This document shows positions 44,082 through 51,396 of a stretch of 64,000 nucleotides of DNA, in pieces; within the stretch, counting starts at the first letter, position 1; the number at the start of each line of letters is the position of its first letter. The stretch is from Kutzneria buriramensis (GTDB lineage Bacteria > Actinomycetota > Actinomycetes > Mycobacteriales > Pseudonocardiaceae). The position numbers and the translations under genes were made by a program. The notes below the pieces were generated by a model, which worked only from the letters and a program-made list of their open reading frames with translations, was not told the DNA's origin and ran no database searches. The DNA lies in NCBI RefSeq assembly GCF_043575855.1, contig NZ_CP144375.1:6696001-6760000 (forward strand), given 5' to 3'.

Positions 44082-44824
44082 AGGGTCGCGTTGAACTCGG
44101 TCGGGCGCTCCAGGTTGGGCAGGTGTGCCGCGCCGGCGATGACGGCCAGCCGCGAGCCCTTGGCCAGTCCGTGCATGAACTGCGCCTCGGCGACCGGGGT
44201 GTACTCGTCCCGGTCGCCGACGACGATCAGCGTCGGCAAGCCGGCCTGAGCGAGCAGATCCACGTAGTCGGGCCGCTCGGCGCGACCACGCAGCGCCGCC
44301 GCCGAGCCCTCGACCGGGGCGCCGGTCATCATGCGGCGGACGTGCTCCTCGGCCGCACAACCCGGCACGACCATCTTCGGCAGCGCGTGCTCGATGTAAT
44401 CCGCGCTGCCCTCTCGGAGCAATCTGTCGGCGAGCTCGGTGCGATATTCGACGCCCTCCGGTGTCTCGCCCCGCGGCGAGGTGTCCGCCAGCACCAGCGC
44501 CTGCACCCGGTCGGCGTGCAGCCGCAGGAACTCCAGCACGATCTGCCCGCCCATGGACAGCCCGACCAGAACGGCTCGCTCGACGTCGAGGTGGTCCAAC
44601 AAGGCGGCCAGGTCGGCGGCGAACACGTCGAAGGTCGTCTTGCCCGGCACGACCGTCGATTCGCCGTAACCGCGCAGGTCGGGGGCGATCATCCGGTAGC
44701 CGAGGGCGAGTTGCGGCCGCCACATGGTGCGGTCGAACGGGTGGCCGTGCACCAGCAGCAGCGGCATGTCGCCGCCGGTGTCGTCGTAGCCGACGGTGAT
44801 GCCGTTCAGTGTCACGGTGCTCAT
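44057..44824 (-). CDS. alpha/beta hydrolase
   Basis: 255 aa. Oxyanion motif LLLVHGHPFDRTMW, DLRGYGES, nucleophile Ser in GLSMGG near 94, Asp in VVGDRDEYTP and His in GAAHLPNLERP near 236. Resembles 3-oxoadipate enol-lactonase or esterase-type enzymes; the substrate is not clear. ATG preceded by GAAGGGGGACGCG. Divergent from the MocR gene, which may control it. Confidence 0.9.
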   Translation of the reverse strand: MSTVTLNGITVGYDDTGGDMPLLLVHGHPFDRTMWRPQLALGYRMIAPDLRGYGESTVVPGKTTFDVFAADLAALLDHLDVERAVLVGLSMGGQIVLEFLRLHADRVQALVLADTSPRGETPEGVEYRTELADRLLREGSADYIEHALPKMVVPGCAAEEHVRRMMTGAPVEGSAAALRGRAERPDYVDLLAQAGLPTLIVVGDRDEYTPVAEAQFMHGLAKGSRLAVIAGAAHLPNLERPTEFNATLQSFVDEL

Positions 44825-44859
44825 CGCGTCCCCCTTCGGTTTGACGTCCGAACGCTAAC

Positions 44860-44904
44860 CGGAGCACGATGTCGGTGCAATGGAAACAATGCTCCGAGTG
44901 CAAT
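44860..44904. promoter_or_regulatory. probable MocR operator in the hydrolase/mocR gap
   Basis: GTGCAAT occurs twice in direct repeat (44875-44881 and 44898-44904), 23 bp apart. CGGAGCA (44860-44866) and TGCTCCG (44890-44896) form an inverted repeat around the first. MocR-type regulators usually bind such direct-repeat sites between themselves and a divergent target. Confidence 0.5.
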
Positions 44905-44917
44905 TTGGGAGTCGCGG

Positions 44918-46174
44918 GTGGAGGAGTACCGGCGGATCGCGGACCTGATCGCCGCGGACATCGCCGCCGGCCGGTTGCGGCCGGGGCAGCAGCTGCCGCC
45001 GCAGCGGACGTTCGCCCGGCGGCACCACATCGCCGCGTCGACCGCGGCCCGCGTGTACGGCGAGCTGGTCCGGCGGGGCCTGGCCGTCGGGGAGGTCGGG
45101 CGGGGCACGTTCGTCCGGCCGGCGCGGACCGTCGACCAGGTCAACCTGGAGCTCAACTTCCCCGTGCTGCCCGAGCAGGCCGCGCTGCTCGCGCCCGCGC
45201 TGGAGCGGGCGCTCCGGCACGACGTGCTCGACCAGTCGCTCCGCGGCGGACCGGCGCCGACCGCGACCCGGGAGGCCGCCGCCGACCTGTTGGCGCGGCC
45301 CGGCTGGCGCCCCGCCCCCGGCAGCCTGCTGTTCGCGGCCGGCGGCCGGCAGGCCATCGCCGCCGTGCTCGCGGCCCTGGTCCCGCCCGGCGGCCGGCTC
45401 GGCGTCGAGTCGCTGACGTATCCCGTGCTCAAGGCGATCGCCGCCCAGCTCGGGATCGAACTCGTGCCGCTTCCCATGGACGCCGGCGGCCTGCTCCCGC
45501 GGCGAGTGCCTGTCGACGCCCTGTATGTACAGCCCACCCTGCACAATCCGCTCGGCATCACCATGTCGCCTGCTCGCCGCGAGGAGATCGCCGGGCTCGG
45601 GCTCCCGATCATCGAGGACGGCGTCAACTCGTTCCTCGACGAGTCGCCAGCGCCGCTAGCAGCGCTGGCGCCCGACCGCGTCGTGGTCGTCGACGGCCTG
45701 TCCAAGCGGCTCGCCCCCGGCCTCACCATCGGATTCGTTGCCGCGCCGGCCGGTTGGACGGACCGCATCGCCGCCACGCTGCGTTCCGGCGCTTGGGGGA
45801 GCGCCGCCTTCGCCCTCGACGCCGCGACCCGGTGGATCCTCGACGGCTCCGCCGCGCGCATCGCCGCCGCCAAGCGGGTCGACGCCGCGCACCGGCAGGA
45901 GCTCGTTCGGGACCGCCTTCCCGTACAGGGCAACCCCAAGGCCTATCACTGCTGGTTGCCGCTGCCTTCCCCCTGGCAGGCCGACACTTTCGTCGCCGCA
46001 GCCGCTCGTCGGGGCATCTCCGTCACCCCGGCCGCCGCCTTCGCCGTGGTGCCCGCTCAAGCGCCGAACGCCGTCCGGCTGGCCCTCGGTTCCCCACCCG
46101 TGGACGCCCTGACCGGCGCCCTGGACATCCTCGCCTCGTTGCTCGCCCAGGAACCGGATCTCGTGGAGGGTTGA
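44918..46174 (+). CDS. MocR-type regulator (GntR HTH + aminotransferase domain)
   Basis: 418 aa. Residues 1-70: winged helix of GntR type (LIAADIAAGRLRPGQQLPPQ, STAARVYGELVRRGLAVGEV). Residues 85-418: class I aminotransferase fold with YVQPTLHNPLGITM and the PLP lysine in VVVDGLSKRLAPGLTIGF. It senses an amino compound or PLP. The GTG at 44918 has TTGGGAG 7-8 nt upstream. Likely target is the divergent hydrolase gene. Confidence 0.92.
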   Translation: MEEYRRIADLIAADIAAGRLRPGQQLPPQRTFARRHHIAASTAARVYGELVRRGLAVGEVGRGTFVRPARTVDQVNLELNFPVLPEQAALLAPALERALRHDVLDQSLRGGPAPTATREAAADLLARPGWRPAPGSLLFAAGGRQAIAAVLAALVPPGGRLGVESLTYPVLKAIAAQLGIELVPLPMDAGGLLPRRVPVDALYVQPTLHNPLGITMSPARREEIAGLGLPIIEDGVNSFLDESPAPLAALAPDRVVVVDGLSKRLAPGLTIGFVAAPAGWTDRIAATLRSGAWGSAAFALDAATRWILDGSAARIAAAKRVDAAHRQELVRDRLPVQGNPKAYHCWLPLPSPWQADTFVAAAARRGISVTPAAAFAVVPAQAPNAVRLALGSPPVDALTGALDILASLLAQEPDLVEG

Positions 46175-46218
46175 CACTTCGGCCGCCGCCGAACCGTTGC
46201 GGAACTAGCTTTCTCCAT

Positions 46219-46809
46219 ATGGATCTGGAACTGCCTGTGCCGCAGCCCGCGCCCACCGTCGCCTGGCTGCGCGCCATGGTCGCCCGGTTCAGCTCCGGCT
46301 CCGACCACCAGCGCCGTCGGGCCCTCGCCGTCGCCGAACTCGCCAAGATCGATCCGGCCGACCTTCGCCGCCGTGCCGCCGGATCGTCGTGCAGCGCCGC
46401 CGAAGTCCTCGCACAAGCCATGGACATCGACGCCGGCGACGCCGTCGCCGATGTCGCTCGCGCCTACCATCCGCACACCGTTGCCGATGATGCCGCCGAC
46501 AGCGCCGTCGCTCGCCTGGTCGACGCCTTCGGCGGCGTCACCGACGAGCTCACCGCCGCGCGGATCAGCCTCCTCGTCCAGAGCTGCGACGCCACCACTG
46601 CGCTCGTTGCCAACGCCCGCAATCACTCCAGCGTCGCCGCCACCCTGCGCGACGACCCGCCGCTGCGCTCCACCCGCCGCGTCCGCGACGGCGAGGTCGT
46701 CATGGTCAGCCTCGACGGCCACCCTTTCGGCGCCGGCACCCACGAATGCCCCGGGCAGGCGCACGCAATCGCTCTGGCGGAAGGGATCCTGGCACGAGAA
46801 GACCACTGA
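46219..46809 (+). CDS. very short P450-like protein
   Basis: 196 aa, half the usual P450 length. Near the C-terminus HPFGAGTHECPGQAHAIALAEG fits the heme loop FGxGxHxCxG with Cys about 179. Before it, ISLLVQSCDATTALVANA resembles the I-helix with its Asp-Ala-Thr-Thr, and FSSGSDHQRRRALAVAEL resembles the B'-C region. The K-helix ExxR and much of the central core are missing. ATG at 46219 has TAGCTT 7 nt upstream and no Shine-Dalgarno. The frame is intact, so it may be a compact heme protein or a stable remnant. Confidence 0.65.
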   Translation: MDLELPVPQPAPTVAWLRAMVARFSSGSDHQRRRALAVAELAKIDPADLRRRAAGSSCSAAEVLAQAMDIDAGDAVADVARAYHPHTVADDAADSAVARLVDAFGGVTDELTAARISLLVQSCDATTALVANARNHSSVAATLRDDPPLRSTRRVRDGEVVMVSLDGHPFGAGTHECPGQAHAIALAEGILAREDH

Positions 46810-46939
46810 GACACGGCGCCGCGAAGGAGCAGGCGGAGACCGTACTGGTCGAGCGGATGCGGGGCCCACGCTGGGTGTACGCCGGCCCCGCCTCGCTCGG
46901 CGGGAACCGATGGCCTGGCGGACGCGATGAAACGCTGGA

Positions 46940-47854
46940 TCACTTCTTTCCCAGCAGCGAGCCCACGTCTGTGAGCAGGCCGCCGACAACTGCACCGACC
47001 AGGTTCGGCGGAGTGGTGGTCGTCGTGGCCGGTGGTGTGGTGGTGGTCGTCGTTGGTGGCGGAGTGGACGTAGTCGTGACCGGAGCCGTGGGGGGTGGGG
47101 CGGCGACGGCGGGAATCGCCGCCACGCCGCCGGAGTAGGTGGTGATCCACTGGAACACGTCGGCCAGGTAGGCGCCGTCGTGGTTGTAGCTGAGGATCGC
47201 GTTGACGAGGTCCCCGTTCAACGACAGGTCCCGACGGTCGGCGCACAGGTAATCGGCGGCGGATGCGGTTGCGTCCCAGACGTTCTGCGGATCGGCGACG
47301 CCGTCACCGTTGGCGTCGACGCCCCATGTCGACCACGTGGACGGCAGGAACTGCATCGGGCCGACTGCGCGGGTGCCGTCGGTCAGGGAGGGGCCGAAGA
47401 TGGGTTCGGTGACGGTGCCCCGCGGGTCGACCTGGCCGCCGCGGGCGTGGTTGGACTCGACCTTGCCGATGCCGGCGAGCACCTGCCAGCGCAGGTGACA
47501 TGCGGGAACGCGGCCGGCGGCGTGTTGGTACGCGGCCAGCAGGACGGACGGTATCCGGTTGTCGACGACGGTGGCGACCGGCTTGAACGGGGCGACGTGA
47601 TCGGGATACACGACCTGGACAGCCGGGCGCTTGGCCGGCGTCACGGGCGGTTTCGCCGGCGGCAGAACGTGATCCGCCACGGTCGGTGCCGCGGCGACCG
47701 CCGGCGGTGGGGGCGTGGTGCTGGCCGCGCAGGTCACGGCCAGTACTCCGGCGAGCGCGACCAGACCGGTCGAGGCACGGCGGGACAAGGAGAACTCCAA
47801 TCGGAGAAGGACCGTGGCCCGGCGGGGAGGTCGGGCCGGGCCACGGTGGGTCAT
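46940..47854 (-). CDS. secreted lytic transglycosylase-like protein
   Basis: 304 aa from the ATG at 47854; a TTG at 47788 with GGAG upstream would start at the signal peptide (SRRASTGLVALAGVLAVTCAA) and may be the true start. The SLT/MltB-type domain shows catalytic Glu in LAGIGKVESNHARGG, then GPMQFLPSTWSTWG, and ATASAADYLCADRRDL with DLVNAILSYNHDGAYL. A linker of Pro and Thr repeats leads to a hydrophobic end. It would cut peptidoglycan glycan strands. Last gene of a six-gene run. Confidence 0.85.
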   Translation of the reverse strand: MTHRGPARPPRRATVLLRLEFSLSRRASTGLVALAGVLAVTCAASTTPPPPAVAAAPTVADHVLPPAKPPVTPAKRPAVQVVYPDHVAPFKPVATVVDNRIPSVLLAAYQHAAGRVPACHLRWQVLAGIGKVESNHARGGQVDPRGTVTEPIFGPSLTDGTRAVGPMQFLPSTWSTWGVDANGDGVADPQNVWDATASAADYLCADRRDLSLNGDLVNAILSYNHDGAYLADVFQWITTYSGGVAAIPAVAAPPPTAPVTTTSTPPPTTTTTTPPATTTTTPPNLVGAVVGGLLTDVGSLLGKK

Positions 47855-47858
47855 CGAC

Positions 47859-48059
47859 TCAGAACAGGCGGCCGACCGCCTGCGACACGGACTGGAGGGC
47901 GCCGATCACCGGCACGCCCAGCGGGTCGAATGTCCAGATGTTGTTGAGGTTGCTGGTGTCCGGCTTGTCCACCACGGTCACGCCGTCGGCCAGCGCCGGC
48001 GAGGCCAGACCGGCGAGGGCGGCGGCGACCAGGGTCGCGGTGACGAGGGTCTTGCGCAT
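47859..48059 (-). CDS. tiny secreted protein 1
   Basis: 66 aa. Signal peptide 1-24 (RKTLVTATLVAAALAGLASPALA), mature part about 42 aa: VDKPDTSNLNNIWTFDPLG then a hydrophobic VIGALQSVSQAVGRLF end. GGAAAGGAATC upstream. Stop is 4 nt before the transglycosylase ATG. Not recognised; small secreted partners with this form occur in Pseudonocardiaceae. Confidence 0.72.
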   Translation of the reverse strand: MRKTLVTATLVAAALAGLASPALADGVTVVDKPDTSNLNNIWTFDPLGVPVIGALQSVSQAVGRLF

Positions 48060-48077
48060 GGAGGGATTCCTTTCCGT

Positions 48078-48275
48078 TCAGCCGCTGATGAGCTTCAGCA
48101 GGCCGTCGATGGGGGCCAGCGCGGTGGCGGGCACGGGAATGGCGGGGCCGAGCAGCGAGCCGGCGTCCACGCCGGGCAGCGCCCAGATCGGGGCGGGTGC
48201 CGCGGAAGCGGATCCGGCGCCGACCGCCAGCAGGCCGGCCGTGAGCAGGCCGACGACAACAGCCTTGGACTTCAT
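48078..48275 (-). CDS. tiny secreted protein 2
   Basis: 65 aa. Signal peptide 1-26 (KSKAVVVGLLTAGLLAVGAGSASA), mature part about 39 aa, Pro/Ala/Leu-rich (PAPIWALPGVDAGSLLGPAI). ATG with AAGGAAACCC upstream. Same overall design as tiny protein 1 (signal peptide, short DxG/PxG segment, amphipathic end), so they may be distant paralogues. Lies 2 nt from each frame border of its operon neighbours. Confidence 0.72.
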   Translation of the reverse strand: MKSKAVVVGLLTAGLLAVGAGSASAAPAPIWALPGVDAGSLLGPAIPVPATALAPIDGLLKLISG

Positions 48276-48285
48276 GGGTTTCCTT

Positions 48286-49518
48286 TCAGCAGACGGAATC
48301 GGTGGGTTTGGGGTTGCCCAGCCCGAACAGCGGGCGGAGCGGCACTCCGACATACGTGCCGGCGATGGCGGCGAGGCCCCACAGCCAGCCGTGCAGGCTG
48401 AACGAGGCGACACCGGAGAAGTAGGCGCCGATGTTGCAGCCGCCGGCCATGCGCGCGCCGAAGCCCATCAGGATGCCGCCGATGACGGCGCCGACGGCCA
48501 TCTTCCACGGCACGGCGCGGTGCAGGACGAAGGCGCCGGCCAGGGCGGAAGCGATCAGCGCGCCGAGCATGATGCCGAAGTCCATCACCGACACCCGGTC
48601 GGCCAGCACGGAGGCGTGCAGCGCGGCGGCGTTCTTGGGAATCGCCCAATAGGGAGCGTGGGAGATGTCGATCCCGATCCAACCAAGGAACTTCGCGCCC
48701 CACAAGGCGAAGGCGGCGGTGATTCCCCACGGGCTGCCGGAGATGAACAGGGTCACGGCGTTCAGCGCGGCGAGCAGGATCGCGCCCACCCACAGCGGCC
48801 ACGCGCCACGCAGCACCCGGGTCCAGCCCCGGGCCACGGGGGCGGGCTCGATCGGCGGCGGGTTGCGACGACGTTGCAGCAGCAGGGACCCGCCGGCGAT
48901 CGCGCCGATGATCAGCAGCGAGAACAGCACCCCGCCGGCGTAGCCGAGTGGTGTGGCGGCCAGCGACACGGTCGGGCCGAGCGACTGGAGGTACGCGATC
49001 CAGTTGGCGGCGAAGGCGCTGCCGATCGAGCCGAGGATGAAACCGCCGAGGGTGTAGAGAATCGCGGTCTGCCCGCTGCCGACCGCGAACAGCGTGCCGG
49101 ACGCGCAGGAGCCACCGATCTGCATGCCGACGCCGAAGATGAACGCGCCGAGCGCGACGCCGATGCTGGCCGGTAACACCATGCCCTTGGGAGCGCCGGA
49201 AAGCCCGATGCCGGACTGGAGGATCACCGCGAACAGCACCACGGCGACGGCCAGCATCAGCATGTGCGCCCGGATCGCCGTGCCCTGGCCGACGGCTACG
49301 ACCTGCCGCCACGCCGACGTGAAACCGAAGCGGGAGTGGAAAAGCACCAGGCCGAGGGCCAGCCCCACCACGTACAGCAGGGCCAGCTTCCAACCGGCCG
49401 CGTGGTCGACGGCGAACCCGAGGATCGCGGCGAGCGCGGTGCCGACGATGATCACGCCGGATCTGGCCGACGGGGCCTCGACCGCCACCACGGGCAGCCG
49501 TTCGTTGACGACGGACAT
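48286..49518 (-). CDS. YeeE/YedE family transporter (TsuA-like, sulfur compound uptake)
   Basis: 410 aa, about ten membrane segments in two repeats. FHSRFGFTSAWRQVVAVGQG, GGSCASGTLFAVGSG and GARMAGGCNIGAYFSGVASFSLHGWLWG are the conserved family blocks; the Cys in GGSC and GGCN match those that bind and pass thiosulfate in TsuA. The family also has members linked to selenium. ATG with AGGAGGAAAG upstream. Third gene of the run starting at 53223. Confidence 0.9.
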   Translation of the reverse strand: MSVVNERLPVVAVEAPSARSGVIIVGTALAAILGFAVDHAAGWKLALLYVVGLALGLVLFHSRFGFTSAWRQVVAVGQGTAIRAHMLMLAVAVVLFAVILQSGIGLSGAPKGMVLPASIGVALGAFIFGVGMQIGGSCASGTLFAVGSGQTAILYTLGGFILGSIGSAFAANWIAYLQSLGPTVSLAATPLGYAGGVLFSLLIIGAIAGGSLLLQRRRNPPPIEPAPVARGWTRVLRGAWPLWVGAILLAALNAVTLFISGSPWGITAAFALWGAKFLGWIGIDISHAPYWAIPKNAAALHASVLADRVSVMDFGIMLGALIASALAGAFVLHRAVPWKMAVGAVIGGILMGFGARMAGGCNIGAYFSGVASFSLHGWLWGLAAIAGTYVGVPLRPLFGLGNPKPTDSVC

Positions 49519-49527
49519 CTTTCCTCC

Positions 49528-49698
49528 TGACGACTGGGACGGGGAAAGGCGATTCAGGACCGGGGCGAACAGGGATGTTTGGTGGGAAAGGGATTCGGTG
49601 TTGAGGACTGGGCTGCGGGGATGGTCGGGAGGGGACGAGCTTGGGGTTCGGGTTGAAGGGTTGATGGTCGGAAGAGAGGTGCCGAAAGGGATATGGGA
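49528..49698 (-). promoter_or_regulatory. C-rich, G-poor transcript leader (rut-like) before YeeE
   Basis: The 171-nt gap is strongly G/A-biased on the plus strand, so the minus-strand RNA is C-rich and G-poor with little structure. That is the usual composition of Rho utilisation sites. No ORF or promoter is evident in it. Confidence 0.4.
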
Positions 49699-51351
49699 TC
49701 AGGACAGGGGGCCGGAGATCGGGACGATGGTGCCGTTGGGGACCCACTGGCCGGGATACGCCATCTCCATCCCGTCCATCGTGTTGTCCATGGGCATGGC
49801 GTCGACCTGCGCCGCCGCGTACAGCCGGACGGACGGGTCGGGCTGCTGGCCCTGGGCGGCGAGCCAGGAGTCGAGGCCGCCGATGGAGCCGGTGGCGCCG
49901 GGGAAGGCGTCGGACAGGGCGACGGTGTACGCCATGGTGCGCGGATCACGCGGGTCGAATCGGAGCGGAATCGCGGAGCTGACGACGGACTTCAGCAGGG
50001 GAGCGGTGAGCAGCCAGGGGGCGAGGTAGACGCCGTCGACGAAGGTCGGCTTCTGGGTCTGCTCCACCGCGACCCTCGACAGCTCGGCGGCCGCGCCGGA
50101 CCATCCGGCCACGACCACCAGCGCGCTGTTGGGCTCCTCGGTGTCGGACACCGGAATGCCTGCCCGCCGAACGACGTCCTCGGCGGCCCTGGCCCGCGGC
50201 GAGCCGTCGCCGACGACGGTGATCGCGGGGATCTTCCGCCCCTTCAGGTAATCCACGAGCTTGTGGACGGCGTCGGCGTCCCCTGTGGACAAACCGTCGC
50301 TCGGGCACGTCGTCAACGGCAACCGGCTACCGCCGATCAAGCCGCCCAAACCCGCCTCGGCGCACTCCGGGTCGACGGCACGGGCCGCCCCGGCGCCGGT
50401 GTCGACGGCCAGGGTGGATTCCTTGCCGCCAAGGGAGATCCTAAGGTCGCTACGCCCGGGCGGCAGGTCGACCTCCGCCCAGGTCCCGCTCATCCCCGGG
50501 CGGGCCAACGCCTTGACGCCGTCGACCGTCGCCTCGCCCGGCAGGTGAACGAGGTTGCGGCCGGGGCGTTGCGGCGCGACCAGCACCGGCACGCCCGAGG
50601 CCGAACCGAGCAGGGGCACGCCGGGTGTCGGCAGATCCGCCGGCCGCGGGATCGCGCCCAGCGCCGCCCACGCCACGTAGGCGACGACCACGAGCAGCGT
50701 GCTGGCCGGGTGCAGTCGCCTGATCGTCAGCGCCGTTACGATGATCGGCAACAGCGCCACGGCCAGCAGCGCCAGCCCGAAGCCCGTGTCGTAGAGCCGG
50801 CGGTCGAAGCCGATCCCGGACACGGCGATCTGGAGGACGCCGGCCAGCGCCAACACGATCGCCACCGTCAGCGCGACCGGGCGGGGCCGCAGCCGGCCGG
50901 TGGGTTCCGGCGCGAGCAATGTGAGCCCCAGCCAGGCCACCACCCCGACGGCGTAACCCGTGTCGGCGAGAAACTCGATCCCCATGTGGCTCAGGGAGAT
51001 CTCGGAGATCAACACCACCAGCAGGCCAAACCCCAGGTACGCGGAGACGGTGCGCGGGCGCAGCGTCAGCGGCACCGCGACGGCCAGCGCCAGCTGTCCG
51101 ATCGCGAACGCCGGACTGGTGTCCAGCCACAGCAAGGAAATCAGGTCGGCGACGGCCGTAACGCCGGCGGCCGCCCAAGCGATGAGTACGGTGCCACGGC
51201 GCACTGAGGCCACAGTGGGCCGCAGCAACCCGATACCCGCGACGGTCGCGCTCGCCAGCAGGAGCACGATCCGGAGCAGCAGCACGGCGGCAGGAACGCT
51301 GGTTGCCGGCGTGCCCATGTCGGTCATGTTCACAAGGGAATCCCGGTTCAC
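49699..51351 (-). CDS. polytopic membrane protein with outer domain and Met-rich tail
   Basis: 550 aa from the GTG at 51351; an ATG at 51327 is an alternative. About eight hydrophobic segments fill residues 20-245 in a CopD-like pattern. An outer region follows: APQRPGRNLVHLPGEATVDG, VDLPPGRSDLRISLGG, then a stretch resembling a periplasmic type-I binding domain (IPAITVVGDGSPRARAAEDV, FVDGVYLAPWLLTAPLL). The tail has AMPMDNTMDGMEMAYPG, a cluster of Met like those that bind copper. Function unknown; a metal-linked role is an inference. Confidence 0.7.
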   Translation of the reverse strand: MNRDSLVNMTDMGTPATSVPAAVLLLRIVLLLASATVAGIGLLRPTVASVRRGTVLIAWAAAGVTAVADLISLLWLDTSPAFAIGQLALAVAVPLTLRPRTVSAYLGFGLLVVLISEISLSHMGIEFLADTGYAVGVVAWLGLTLLAPEPTGRLRPRPVALTVAIVLALAGVLQIAVSGIGFDRRLYDTGFGLALLAVALLPIIVTALTIRRLHPASTLLVVVAYVAWAALGAIPRPADLPTPGVPLLGSASGVPVLVAPQRPGRNLVHLPGEATVDGVKALARPGMSGTWAEVDLPPGRSDLRISLGGKESTLAVDTGAGAARAVDPECAEAGLGGLIGGSRLPLTTCPSDGLSTGDADAVHKLVDYLKGRKIPAITVVGDGSPRARAAEDVVRRAGIPVSDTEEPNSALVVVAGWSGAAAELSRVAVEQTQKPTFVDGVYLAPWLLTAPLLKSVVSSAIPLRFDPRDPRTMAYTVALSDAFPGATGSIGGLDSWLAAQGQQPDPSVRLYAAAQVDAMPMDNTMDGMEMAYPGQWVPNGTIVPISGPLS

Positions 51352-51358
51352 CTAGGAC

Positions 51359-51389
51359 GGGTGGCGCCGCGGTCGGGGCGGCGCCACCC
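51359..51389. terminator. GC hairpin between propeller gene and membrane gene
   Basis: GGGTGGCGCCGC (51359-51370) pairs perfectly with 51378-51389 across a 7-nt loop, just after the stop of the propeller gene at 51397. There is no U-run, so it may dampen rather than stop transcription into the next gene or protect the mRNA end. Confidence 0.5.
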
Positions 51390-51396
51390 GCAACCG

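Noticed and set aside
46746..47138. 130-aa plus-strand frame ending in Val/Gly repeats
   Set aside because: It is the complement of the Pro/Thr-rich linker of the transglycosylase.
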